Assembly (NCBI GenBank): GCA_900550165.1 | Contig: URQY01000047.1 | Span: 1 to 10,012, forward strand | Length of the DNA: 10,012 nucleotides | Reading direction: 5' to 3' | Source: an uncultured Eubacteriales bacterium | GTDB lineage: Bacteria; Bacillota; Clostridia; Oscillospirales; Oscillospiraceae | In this document: positions 1 to 6,464 of the stretch, piece by piece | Layout of the letters: each line of letters begins with the position of its first letter | How positions within the stretch are numbered: the stretch's first letter is position 1 | The notes under the pieces: generated by a model | Told to the model about the DNA's origin: nothing | The model's input: only the letters and a program-made list of their open reading frames with translations | Database searches by the model: none | Program-made: the position numbers and the translations under genes

Positions 1-11
1 CTGGGTGGGTC

Positions 12-56
12 TAAGGGAGGGATATCTCTTTTTCAAAAAGAGATATCCCTCCCTTA
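12..56. repeat. Perfect 45-bp palindrome (22-bp arms, 1-nt centre)
   Basis: Positions 12-33 are the exact reverse complement of 35-56, with a single C at 34 between them. The arms are purine-rich next to pyrimidine-rich (AAGGGAGGG on the left, CCCTCCCTT on the right) with T5/A5 at the centre. It lies 40 bp beyond the stop of the minus-strand glycosyltransferase gene, so a role as terminator or dispersed intergenic repeat is plausible. There is no clean U-run after the right-hand arm on either strand, so it is not a textbook intrinsic terminator. The inverted repeat is seen directly; the function is inference. Confidence 0.7.
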
Positions 57-64
57 TTACGCAT

Positions 65-83
65 CCCCTGCACCGTGCAGGGG
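65..83 (-). terminator. Candidate hairpin after glycosyltransferase gene
   Basis: Nine-base arms, CCCCTGCAC (65-73) and GTGCAGGGG (75-83), form a GC-rich hairpin 12 bp beyond the glycosyltransferase stop codon. A smaller hairpin (CTCTGTC at 91-97 and GACAGAG at 101-107) overlaps that stop codon. On the minus strand the hairpin is preceded, not followed, by five T residues, so termination may depend on this hairpin and the 12-56 palindrome together. The structure is clear; the terminator role is only likely. Confidence 0.45.
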
Positions 84-95
84 AAAAAGGCTCTG

Positions 96-1268
96 TCATC
101 GACAGAGAGAAAGAATCTTCTCCGCTGCGGCCCTTGCACCGCCGCAGCGGTGGAAGCTCTCGCTGATCTTCTGCGCGTTTGCGCGGTACGACGGCATTTG
201 CAGTACGGTGTCGACCGCCGCGCGAATGGAGAGGGCATCGGCCTTTTCGAGCGTTGCCCCCGCGCCGAGTTCGGCGACACGGGCGGCGACGCCGCCCTGT
301 TCATTTGTCTGCGGGAAAAGAACGAGCGGCACGCTAAAATAAAGGCTTTCGCTCGCGCTGTTCATGCCGCAGTGGGAGAGGAAGACGTCGGCTTTTTGCA
401 GCACGGCGATCTGGTCGACATGAGGATAGACGGCGATATTTTCGGAGAGCGCGCCGAGGGCGGAACGGTCGATCTGCTCGCCGGTGGAGAGGATGACCTG
501 ATAGGGCGAGTCCGCGAACGCGGCGATACAGGCGCGGTAGAAGGGCAGCAGGTCGTTGTTGACCGTGCCCATGGAGATGTAGACGAGCGTATCGCGTGAT
601 TTTTCGATCGTTTCTGCTGCGGGGCGGATGGAGGGACCGACGAAGGCGTATTTGTCCGAAAACGTGTCGGCGCAGGGCTGGAATTCAGGCGATGTGTAGA
701 CGATCGTGTCGGTCTGATCGTCGTTCTGGATGATGTCGAGAATATTCTTGATGGGATAGCCGCGGTCACGCAGGCGCTGGAGATCGTGGTCGATCTTCGG
801 CATGGAGAGCAGCATTTTGAGCATCTGGCCGCCGCTCTGCTTCATGACCTTGGCCGAATAGCGGTTGAAGGCAAAGGTCGTGGTCGAGGAGATGAACGGG
901 ATGCCGAGCTTTTTGGCGACGGCCTTGCCCCAGACAGCCATCGAGTCGGCGACGATACAGTCGGGCGCGTAAGCGCGCATGTCGGCGCAGACCCTTTCAT
1001 CGAGGGCAAGGGTGGTTTCGACCAGAATATGCGTCGAAAAAGCGATATCCTTGCCGACGCGCGCACCGTCGGCAGGGGTGAGGCGCTGCTCGCAGTCATA
1101 GGGGTCGCAGGCGACGAACTGAGCGCCCGCGGACTCGATGAGCGGGCGCATCGGCTCGTAGGAGTAGTAGCGGACCTCGTGGCCGCGCGCGACGAGCTCG
1201 CGCACGACGCCGAGCGTCGGATTCGTGTGGCCGTAGGCCGGAATGCAGAAAAAGACGATCTTGCTCAT
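96..1268 (-). CDS. MGT-family UDP-glycosyltransferase (GT1, macrolide-glycosyltransferase-like)
   Basis: A 390-residue cytoplasmic enzyme of the GT-B fold, expected to transfer a sugar from a UDP-sugar to a small hydrophobic acceptor, as in macrolide or flavonoid glycosylation by Bacillus YjiC-like proteins. The N-terminal acceptor domain starts with IPAYGHTNP, in which H14 is the expected catalytic base. The C-terminal donor domain has YISMGT (230-235), the nucleotide-sugar signature HVDQIAVL followed by SHCGMNS (298-304), and PLVLFPQTNEQ (314-324), where Q324 sits where sugar-contacting residues lie in the family. Length is normal for MGT proteins. The start is supported by a G-rich Shine-Dalgarno around 1278-1282 and by an ATGA overlap: its ATG overlaps the stop of the upstream AbrB gene, implying translational coupling. 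Acceptor and sugar cannot be told from sequence; antibiotic or bile/plant-compound modification is speculation. Confidence 0.88.
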   Translation of the reverse strand: MSKIVFFCIPAYGHTNPTLGVVRELVARGHEVRYYSYEPMRPLIESAGAQFVACDPYDCEQRLTPADGARVGKDIAFSTHILVETTLALDERVCADMRAYAPDCIVADSMAVWGKAVAKKLGIPFISSTTTFAFNRYSAKVMKQSGGQMLKMLLSMPKIDHDLQRLRDRGYPIKNILDIIQNDDQTDTIVYTSPEFQPCADTFSDKYAFVGPSIRPAAETIEKSRDTLVYISMGTVNNDLLPFYRACIAAFADSPYQVILSTGEQIDRSALGALSENIAVYPHVDQIAVLQKADVFLSHCGMNSASESLYFSVPLVLFPQTNEQGGVAARVAELGAGATLEKADALSIRAAVDTVLQMPSYRANAQKISESFHRCGGARAAAEKILSLCR

Positions 1269-1489
1269 TGCTTGTCGCCCCCGTTGTCCATTTCGGAAAA
1301 GATGCGCAGCATATATTCCCGCTGCATGGCCTTGGGCAGGATGGCGATGCCGCGCTCGTCGTCGCCGAGGACGAGCAGCTCATCGCCGGGGTGGAAGCCA
1401 AAAATATCGCGTGCTTCCTTGGGAATGACGAACTGTCCCTTTTCGCCGATTTTGACCATCCAGGCGTGCTTGCCCTGCGGAACTTCCAT
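1265..1489 (-). CDS. AbrB/MazE/SpoVT-type DNA-binding regulator
   Basis: A 74-residue protein built around one AbrB-type swapped-hairpin DNA-binding domain. The core runs from WMVKIGEKGQFVIPKEAR (10-27) through FGFHPGDELLVL (30-41) to GIAILPK (47-53), followed by a short charged helix. Such proteins bind DNA as dimers and usually regulate their own operon. I chose the ATG at 1489 rather than an upstream in-frame ATG at 1564 because AGGAGGT lies at 1496-1502 with a 6-base spacer; the longer form would begin inside the promoter and terminator region. Its stop overlaps the start of the glycosyltransferase gene by 4 bp (ATGA), so the two are one operon. The family in Clostridia is often paired with export or resistance genes; here the partner is a sugar transferase. 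An inverted repeat over its own promoter suggests autoregulation. Confidence 0.9.
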   Translation of the reverse strand: MEVPQGKHAWMVKIGEKGQFVIPKEARDIFGFHPGDELLVLGDDERGIAILPKAMQREYMLRIFSEMDNGGDKQ

Positions 1490-1505
1490 AGAATGACCTC
1501 CTGAA

Positions 1506-1551
1506 GTATGATTAGTTATACTGATCATACAACGCGGGAGAAAAAAGTCAA
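1506..1551 (-). promoter_or_regulatory. abrB-glycosyltransferase promoter with candidate operator
   Basis: On the minus strand TTGACT (1551-1546) and TATGAT (1529-1524) are separated by 16 bp, a good sigma-A type promoter. An inverted repeat, GTATGAT (1506-1512) and ATCATAC (1524-1530) with 11 bases between, covers the -10 box and the expected start of transcription. This placement is typical of a repressor site, and the AbrB-like product of the first gene is the obvious candidate ligand. Sequence elements are seen; binding is inferred. Confidence 0.6.
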
Positions 1552-1580
1552 GCCCAAATCGCACAGGGCTTGACTTTTTT
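1541..1580. terminator. recG intrinsic terminator, overlapping the next promoter
   Basis: Fifteen-base arms at 1541-1555 and 1566-1580 pair perfectly around a 10-base loop, with A6 on one side and T6 on the other. It starts three bases after the recG stop codon and on the minus strand ends in TTGACTTTTTT. That same arm contains the TTGACT used as the -35 box of the abrB promoter, so terminator and promoter share bases. It is also symmetrical enough to stop transcription from the plus strand. Confidence 0.8.
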
Positions 1581-1582
1581 TG

Positions 1583-3631
1583 TCAGTTCATGGCGTCGGC
1601 ATTGAGCGCGAAGAGCAGCTCGACACGGGATTTGAGCAGCGGGTGATCCCGAAGCTCCGGGTCGGCGGCAAGGAGCTGCTCGGCGGCGGACTGTGTCTCA
1701 TGCAGGAGAGCTAAGTCGCACGAGAGGTCGGCGACGCGCAGCGACGGCAGACCATGCTGGCGGGAACCGAAAAAGTCTCCCGGGCCGCGCAGCTTCAGGT
1801 CCTCTTCCGCGATGGCGAAGCCGTCGCTCGTCGAGGACATGACCTTGAGACGGGTCTTGTTCTCTTCGCCTTTGTTGTCGGAGACGAGGACGCAGTAGGA
1901 TTTGTGCTGCCCGCGACCGACGCGGCCGCGCAGCTGGTGAAGCTGGGAGAGGCCGAAGCACTCGGCGTTTTCGATGAGCATGAGCGCGGCATTCGGCACG
2001 TCGACGCCGACTTCGATGACGGTGGTGGAGACGAGCACGTCGATCTCGTGCGCGGCAAAGGCGCGCATGACGGCATCTTTTTCCCTGGGCTTCATCTTGC
2101 CGTGGATGGGGGCGACGCGCAGGTCGGGAAAGACCTCCGTTTGCAGGTGCGCTGCATAGGCGGTGACGGCCTTGCGCTCGTCGGGCAGCTCGTCGTTTTC
2201 CGCGACCATGGGGCAGACGATATAGGCCTGCCGCCCCTCGGCGACGAGCTTGCGCAAGAAAGCATAGATGCGCGCATGATAGCTCGACGGGACGGCGAAG
2301 GTGTCGATCTTCTGCCTGCCGGGGGGAAGCTCGTTGAGGATGGAGACATCGAGGTCGCCGTAGATCATCAGCGCGAGCGTGCGCGGGATGGGCGTTGCCG
2401 ACATGACGAGAAGATGCGGGTTTTCGCCCTTGGCGGAAAGCGCGGCGCGCTGGTCGACGCCGAAGCGGTGCTGCTCGTCGGTGACGACGAGTCCGAGATC
2501 CCGATACTGCACATCAGGCGAGAGCAGGGCGTGCGTGCCGATGACGAGGGAGAGGTCACCGGAGCGGAGACGCTCGTTCAGGGCGCGGCGCTCCTTGGCC
2601 TTCGTGGAGGCGGTGAGCAGCGCGCAGGAGATGCCGAGAGGCTCGAGCAGCGGCGCGAGCGAGCGGTAGTGCTGCTCGGCAAGAATTTCGGTCGGGGCCA
2701 TGAGAGCACATTGCAGGCTGTTTTTTGCCGCCATGTAAATGGCGGCGGCGGCGACCATCGTCTTGCCCGAGCCGACGTCGCCCTGACAGAGGCGGTTCAT
2801 CGGGCGTGCGCCCGTCAGATCGCGCGCGATGTCGTCGACGGCGCGGCGCTGTGCGCCGGTGAGGGAAAAGGGGAGAGAGGTGAAAAAGGGCGAAAGGTCG
2901 ACTTTTTTGCACTGCTTTCCCGCGACGAACGTGCGGCGCTCGCGCAGGAGCTTGAGGCCGAGCGCGAGCAGGAAAAGCTCTTCGAACGCAAGGCGGCGGC
3001 GCGCAGCGGCGAGGGATTCATCGTCGGAGGGAAAGTGGATATTTTCATAGGCAAAGCGCGTGTGACAGAGACCGTAGGCAAGACGGATATCTTCGGGCAG
3101 AATGTCCGGCAGTTCGTCGACGCAGGCGGCAAGCCCCTGTTCGATGGCTTTGTAGAGCATCGACTGGCTGATGCCTGCGGTGAGCGGATAGATGGGCATG
3201 ATGCGGCCGGTGATCTGATGCGCGCCCTCGCGCTCGAAGAGAGGGTTGATCATTTGGGGACGGCTCGGCGTGCCCTCGGCGCGGCCAAAGAAAACATAGG
3301 TGTCGCCGGTGTGGAACGTATTTTTCAGATAAGACTGATTGAAGTAAGTCAGCTCGAGCGCACCGGTTTCGTCGACGGCGCGGAGCTTGACGAGATCAAG
3401 CCCCTTGCGGATGCGCGATAGCTTCGGCTCGCCCGCGATGACGGCGCAGACGCAGGCATTTTCGCCGGGGATGAGGTCGGCGATCTTCTTGTACGCGCGG
3501 CGGTCGTCGTAGGCGCGGGGAAAGTAGGAAAGGAGGGAGCGCAGGTCGGTGATGCCGAGTTTGGCGAGCGACTTGGCGCGCGCTTCGCCCACGCCCTTGA
3601 TATAGCGGATATCGGTGTTGAGCGTCGCCAT
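1583..3631 (-). CDS. recG: ATP-dependent DNA helicase RecG
   Basis: A 682-residue superfamily 2 helicase that remodels stalled replication forks and branched recombination intermediates in the cytoplasm; the length matches Bacillus RecG. The N-terminal wedge/OB region (about 1-250) contains IKGVGEARAKSLAKLGI (11-27). The helicase domains follow: Walker A GDVGSGKT (284-291), PTEILAEQH (313-321), the DEQHRFG box (385-391), MSATPIPRTLAL (410-421), STTVIEVGVDVPNA (535-548) and QLRGRVGRG (566-574). The C-terminal TRG-like translocation motif reads EEDLKLRGPGDFFGSRQHG (609-627). All key residues are present, so the enzyme should be active. Start: ATG at 3631 with AAAGGGGG at 3640-3647. It has its own promoter and terminator, so it appears to be a single-gene transcript here. 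Confidence 0.97.
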   Translation of the reverse strand: MATLNTDIRYIKGVGEARAKSLAKLGITDLRSLLSYFPRAYDDRRAYKKIADLIPGENACVCAVIAGEPKLSRIRKGLDLVKLRAVDETGALELTYFNQSYLKNTFHTGDTYVFFGRAEGTPSRPQMINPLFEREGAHQITGRIMPIYPLTAGISQSMLYKAIEQGLAACVDELPDILPEDIRLAYGLCHTRFAYENIHFPSDDESLAAARRRLAFEELFLLALGLKLLRERRTFVAGKQCKKVDLSPFFTSLPFSLTGAQRRAVDDIARDLTGARPMNRLCQGDVGSGKTMVAAAAIYMAAKNSLQCALMAPTEILAEQHYRSLAPLLEPLGISCALLTASTKAKERRALNERLRSGDLSLVIGTHALLSPDVQYRDLGLVVTDEQHRFGVDQRAALSAKGENPHLLVMSATPIPRTLALMIYGDLDVSILNELPPGRQKIDTFAVPSSYHARIYAFLRKLVAEGRQAYIVCPMVAENDELPDERKAVTAYAAHLQTEVFPDLRVAPIHGKMKPREKDAVMRAFAAHEIDVLVSTTVIEVGVDVPNAALMLIENAECFGLSQLHQLRGRVGRGQHKSYCVLVSDNKGEENKTRLKVMSSTSDGFAIAEEDLKLRGPGDFFGSRQHGLPSLRVADLSCDLALLHETQSAAEQLLAADPELRDHPLLKSRVELLFALNADAMN

Positions 3632-3644
3632 GCGGTGGACCCCC

Positions 3645-3695
3645 TTTACAAATGCGGTGTCTGTCTATTATAATCAACTTGGATGGAAATGAAAA
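3645..3695. promoter_or_regulatory. Divergent promoters with overlapping -10 boxes (recG / BspA-like gene)
   Basis: Plus strand: TTTACA (3645-3650), 18-bp spacer, TATAAT (3669-3674), leading to the gene at 3730. Minus strand: TTTTCA (3695-3690), 17-bp spacer, TATAAT (3672-3667), leading to recG. The two -10 boxes overlap within ATTATAAT (3667-3674), so polymerase could not occupy both at once. The plus-strand match is the stronger one. Confidence 0.55.
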
Positions 3696-3729
3696 GACCC
3701 TTTGCAAGGAAGAAGAAAGGAGTATTGTC

Positions 3730-4359
3730 ATGCAGAAGAAACATTCCGGAAAGATGGGTGCGATCGCGCTGCCGGTCGCGCTGATCGCTGCGGCGGTCGG
3801 AGTCCTCTTATGGATGCTGACCGGTGCGCAGGGATACCGCGCGGCGGACTGGACAGACACAGACGGGCAGCGCTACTACCGCAATCTGGTGACGCATCAA
3901 GCCTTTGCGGCGGACGTTGACTGGGACGGTGAGGACGGCGCAGTCATTGCGATCCCCGATGAGGTGCACGGGTACAAGGTGACGGCGCTCGGCGGATATT
4001 CCGGGCGCGGTGTGCCGACGGCGTTTGCGCTGAACGCGCCGGAGATATGGAATACCCAGGTCGTCTTCGGTGACGAGAAAGTTGCGGCAGACGCGGAGAA
4101 GGACTACCCGAACGCGAAGATCGTCGACTGCACGATGACGCTGAAGCTCGGGAAAAATGTGAAGAAGCTGAACGAGGTCGGCTGCTTCGGCTTTTACGGC
4201 TATGACGAAAACGGGGTCGAGACCGTATGGCGGCTGCGCTGGTATGTGGAGTGCGACGGAGAAAATGAGTCGTTTTACGCCGAAGACGGACGGCTCTATA
4301 CCCGCGCGGACGGTGCGCTTGTGACGTGCTTCCTTTACCGGGACGAAGCAAATGGATAG
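3730..4359 (+). CDS. Membrane-anchored BspA-like leucine-rich-repeat (LRR_5) protein
   Basis: A 209-residue protein with a short basic N-terminus (MQKKHSGK), one hydrophobic segment (about 11-30) acting as an uncleaved anchor or signal peptide without a lipobox, and an extracytoplasmic remainder. The outer part shows degenerate BspA/LRR_5 repeat language: IAIPDEVHGYKVTAL (73-87), LKLGKNVKKL (138-147) and YVECDGENESFYAEDGRLY (172-190), the last like the usual 'N..Y.S.DGVLY.KD' unit. Typical BspA-like surface proteins have many such units; this one has about two to three, so it is a miniature or eroded member. The family is associated with surface adhesion or unknown functions, and I assign none here. 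Start: ATG at 3730 with AAAGGAG at 3716-3722; an upstream ATG at 3652 precedes the proposed -10 box and is rejected. It ends at a strong bidirectional terminator. Confidence 0.75.
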   Translation: MQKKHSGKMGAIALPVALIAAAVGVLLWMLTGAQGYRAADWTDTDGQRYYRNLVTHQAFAADVDWDGEDGAVIAIPDEVHGYKVTALGGYSGRGVPTAFALNAPEIWNTQVVFGDEKVAADAEKDYPNAKIVDCTMTLKLGKNVKKLNEVGCFGFYGYDENGVETVWRLRWYVECDGENESFYAEDGRLYTRADGALVTCFLYRDEANG

Positions 4360-4362
4360 AAC

Positions 4363-4396
4363 AAAAGAGAGAGCTCCGAGCGGAGCTCTCTCTTTT
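4363..4396. terminator. Bidirectional intrinsic terminator
   Basis: Sixteen-base perfect arms (4363-4378 and 4381-4396) around AG, with A4 at one end and T4 at the other. It sits between the converging BspA-like gene and folA and overlaps the folA stop codon (4395-4397), so it can serve both transcripts. Confidence 0.85.
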
Positions 4397-4871
4397 AATG
4401 ATTGCGGACATAGTCGACAAATTGAAACTTGAGACCGTTTTCCTCGAAAACCTCGCTCTCGGACGCGACGCGCCAATCGGGATTGTCATCGAGCCTGGGG
4501 AAAAAGCTGTCGGCATCGGCGTCGGCGAGGACCTTGGTGACGCAGACGCGGTCGCAGCGGCCGAGCAGGGCCATATAGACGCTTGCGCCGCCGATGACAA
4601 TGGCATCGTCGCCGCCGAGGGCGGCGGCTTCGCTGAAGGAGTGGACGACCACCGCGCCGGGGATGTCAAGCTCGCGGTGAGAGAGGACGATGTTGCAGCG
4701 GTCCTTCAGGGGCCTGCCGCCGGGAAAGGTGTCGAGCGTTTTGCGCCCAAGGATGACGGTCTTGCCGACGGTGAGAGACTTGAAGCGCTTGAGGTCGGCG
4801 GAAATGTGGAACAGCAGCGCACCGTCGCGGCCGATGCCCCAGTTTTTGGAAACGCAGACGATTGCGGTCAT
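4395..4871 (-). CDS. folA: Dihydrofolate reductase
   Basis: A 158-residue enzyme reducing dihydrofolate to tetrahydrofolate with NADPH; the target of trimethoprim. Motifs in order: NWGIGRDGALLFHISADLKR (10-29), where D26 is the catalytic acid and F21 takes the place of the common tryptophan; GRKTLDTFPGGRPL (42-55), for NADPH binding; and IVIGGASVY (91-99), the conserved Gly-Gly loop. Length is normal. Start: ATG at 4871 with GGAG at 4880-4883. It lies 47 bp downstream of thyA on the same strand. The pairing makes functional sense because ThyA is the reaction that oxidises methylene-tetrahydrofolate to dihydrofolate. The F21 and S24 substitutions near the active site are worth noting but do not argue against activity. 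Confidence 0.95.
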   Translation of the reverse strand: MTAIVCVSKNWGIGRDGALLFHISADLKRFKSLTVGKTVILGRKTLDTFPGGRPLKDRCNIVLSHRELDIPGAVVVHSFSEAAALGGDDAIVIGGASVYMALLGRCDRVCVTKVLADADADSFFPRLDDNPDWRVASESEVFEENGLKFQFVDYVRNH

Positions 4872-4918
4872 AGTATCAACTCCATGGCTTTCTCTATAAA
4901 TTTTGCCGGCGCAAACGC

Positions 4919-5749
4919 TCAGACGGCAATGGGGATCTTTTCTTCAAAGGGGCTGTACTCGTAGCCCTCGAGCCGGATGCTGTCGGGGGTGAACTGATAG
5001 AAGTCCGTAACGGCAGGGTCGAGGGCGAACCTCGGCGCGGGATGCTCGGGCTCGGAGAGCATTTTTTCGATGATGGGGATATGGCGGTCGTAGATGTGCG
5101 CGTCGGCAATGACATGGACCAGCTCGCCGGTTTTGAGCCCGGAGACCTGCGCGAGCATATGCACAAGTACCGCGTATTGGCAGACATTCCAGTTGTTGGC
5201 GGCGAGCATATCCTGGCTGCGCTGATTCAGAATGGCGTTCAGCGTGCCGTTTGATACGTTGAAGGTCATGGAGTAGGCACAGGGGTAGAGGTGCATCTCG
5301 TGCAGGTCCTCAAAATTGTAGAGACTGGTCAGGATGCGGCGGGAGGCGGGGTTGTGCTTTAAGTCATAAAGCACGCGGTCGACCTGGTCAAACATACCCT
5401 CCTTGTACCGGTGCTTCACGCCAAGCTGATAGCCGTAGGCCTTGCCGATGGAGCCGGTCTCATCCGCCCAGGCGTCCCAGATGTGGGAGGAGAGGTCGCG
5501 GACGTTGTTGGACTTTTTCTGCCAGATCCAGAGGAGCTCATCCACCGCGCTTTTCAGATACGTGCGGCGCAGCGTGAGGATGGGAAACTCCTTTTGCAGA
5601 TCGTAGCGGTTGACAAGACCGAATTTTTTGATCGTGTGGGCGGGGGCGCCGTCCTCCCAATGGGGGCGGACGGTGAGGTCGTCATCGCGCACGCCGTTAT
5701 TGAGGATATCGAGGCAGTTGGCGCGGAAGACCTGATCGGCGTAGCTCAT
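4919..5749 (-). CDS. thyA: Thymidylate synthase ThyA
   Basis: A 276-residue thymidylate synthase converting dUMP and methylene-tetrahydrofolate to dTMP and dihydrofolate. Visible hallmarks: the paired arginines in ASRRIL (135-140), the catalytic cysteine C157 in LYPCAYSMTFNV (154-165), the phosphate-binding QRSQD (176-180), the asparagine in NNWNVCQYAVL (185-195), and HVIADAHIYDRH (212-223) with H218 and Y220 for dUMP. It ends with an IPIAV tail like the usual hydrophobic C-terminus that closes over the active site. I chose the ATG at 5749, which has AGGAGG at 5755-5760, rather than an in-frame ATG 201 bp upstream whose extra sequence is arginine/serine-rich shadow coding inside the racemase gene. 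The racemase stop is only 10 bp away, so the two are cotranscribed. The organism therefore uses ThyA-type synthesis, at least here. Confidence 0.96.
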   Translation of the reverse strand: MSYADQVFRANCLDILNNGVRDDDLTVRPHWEDGAPAHTIKKFGLVNRYDLQKEFPILTLRRTYLKSAVDELLWIWQKKSNNVRDLSSHIWDAWADETGSIGKAYGYQLGVKHRYKEGMFDQVDRVLYDLKHNPASRRILTSLYNFEDLHEMHLYPCAYSMTFNVSNGTLNAILNQRSQDMLAANNWNVCQYAVLVHMLAQVSGLKTGELVHVIADAHIYDRHIPIIEKMLSEPEHPAPRFALDPAVTDFYQFTPDSIRLEGYEYSPFEEKIPIAV

Positions 5750-5759
5750 GGGAGCCTCC

Positions 5760-6464
5760 TTACTTCGTTTGGCAGCCCGCGGCGCGGATGGCGGCGAGCG
5801 CCAGCTCGAGCGTGGGGTCGACGTTGGGATAATTGAGACGGTAGATGTCGAACGCGGGGGGGAGCTCCGTGCAGCCGAGGATGAGTACCTCCGCTCCGCG
5901 CGCAAGCAGATGCTCGCAGGCCGATCGGAACGCGGTCGCGTCGTGCGCAAGGTCGCCGGCCTTGACGCCGTTGTAGATGATGTCCATGACGGAGGCCTGA
6001 TCGTCTGTGCTGTCGGGGGTGAGAAGCGTTACGCCGCTGCCCTCGAACGTGCGCTGGTAGATGCCGGTCTGCACGGTGCCGTCGGTCGCAAGGAGACCGG
6101 CACACTTGATGCCGCGGGCTTTGAGCGCATCGCGCGTGACGGCGATCATGTGCAGGACGGGGATGGAAACGGAGGACGCGACCGCGTCGTAGAAGTTGTG
6201 CGCGGTGTTGCAGGGCATGATGAGAAGATCTGCGCCGATGGACGCAAGGCGCTGGGCGCTCTTGATCATTTCGGGTACGGGGTCGGCGCCGCCGTGCAGG
6301 AGTGCCGCCGTGCGGTCGGAGATGCTGGTGTTGGAGTCGATGCACACGCGCGGATGCTCCTGATCGCAGGAGGCGGCGGTGTGCAGGGTGATCTTCTGAA
6401 AGAGGTCGGCGGTGGCGAGAGGGCCCATGCCGCCGAGGATGCCGATGACCTTTTTATCACTCAT
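5760..6464 (-). CDS. Aspartate/glutamate racemase family protein
   Basis: A 234-residue cofactor-independent amino-acid racemase of the Asp/Glu/hydantoin racemase family, closest in style to YgeA/RacD-type broad-specificity or aspartate racemases. N-terminal IGILGGMGPLATADLFQKI (7-25) is characteristic. The two catalytic cysteines are both present: C85 in MPCNTAH (83-89) and C198 in LGCTELP (196-202). With both cysteines intact it should be an active racemase or epimerase producing a D-amino acid; which one cannot be read from sequence. It lacks the length of the essential peptidoglycan enzyme MurI and the GGMGP start differs from MurI. Its ATG (6464) overlaps the end of the phosphorylase gene by 8 bp (ATGAGTGA), with an AGGGG ribosome site at 6472-6476, so translation is probably coupled. 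Confidence 0.88.
   Translation of the reverse strand: MSDKKVIGILGGMGPLATADLFQKITLHTAASCDQEHPRVCIDSNTSISDRTAALLHGGADPVPEMIKSAQRLASIGADLLIMPCNTAHNFYDAVASSVSIPVLHMIAVTRDALKARGIKCAGLLATDGTVQTGIYQRTFEGSGVTLLTPDSTDDQASVMDIIYNGVKAGDLAHDATAFRSACEHLLARGAEVLILGCTELPPAFDIYRLNYPNVDPTLELALAAIRAAGCQTK

Noticed and set aside
1754..3421. Long open frame (555 codons) on the plus strand opposite recG
   Set aside because: It lies wholly antisense to a complete, motif-rich recG, has low-complexity Gly/Asp/Glu/Arg/Val-rich translation typical of GC-rich shadow frames, and has no ribosome site or recognisable domain.
3808..4669. Minus-strand open frames across the BspA-like gene and in a second frame of folA
   Set aside because: They cross a strong bidirectional terminator, have Arg/Ser-rich translations and no homology signal; the plus-strand gene has a promoter and ribosome site.
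4872..4918. A separate promoter for folA in the gap after thyA
   Set aside because: A TATAGA-like string exists on the minus strand but no convincing -35 is at the proper distance; cotranscription with thyA is simpler.
5354..5374. Short inverted repeat (8-bp arms) inside thyA
   Set aside because: It lies in conserved coding sequence and has no neighbouring promoter or gene boundary; probably incidental.
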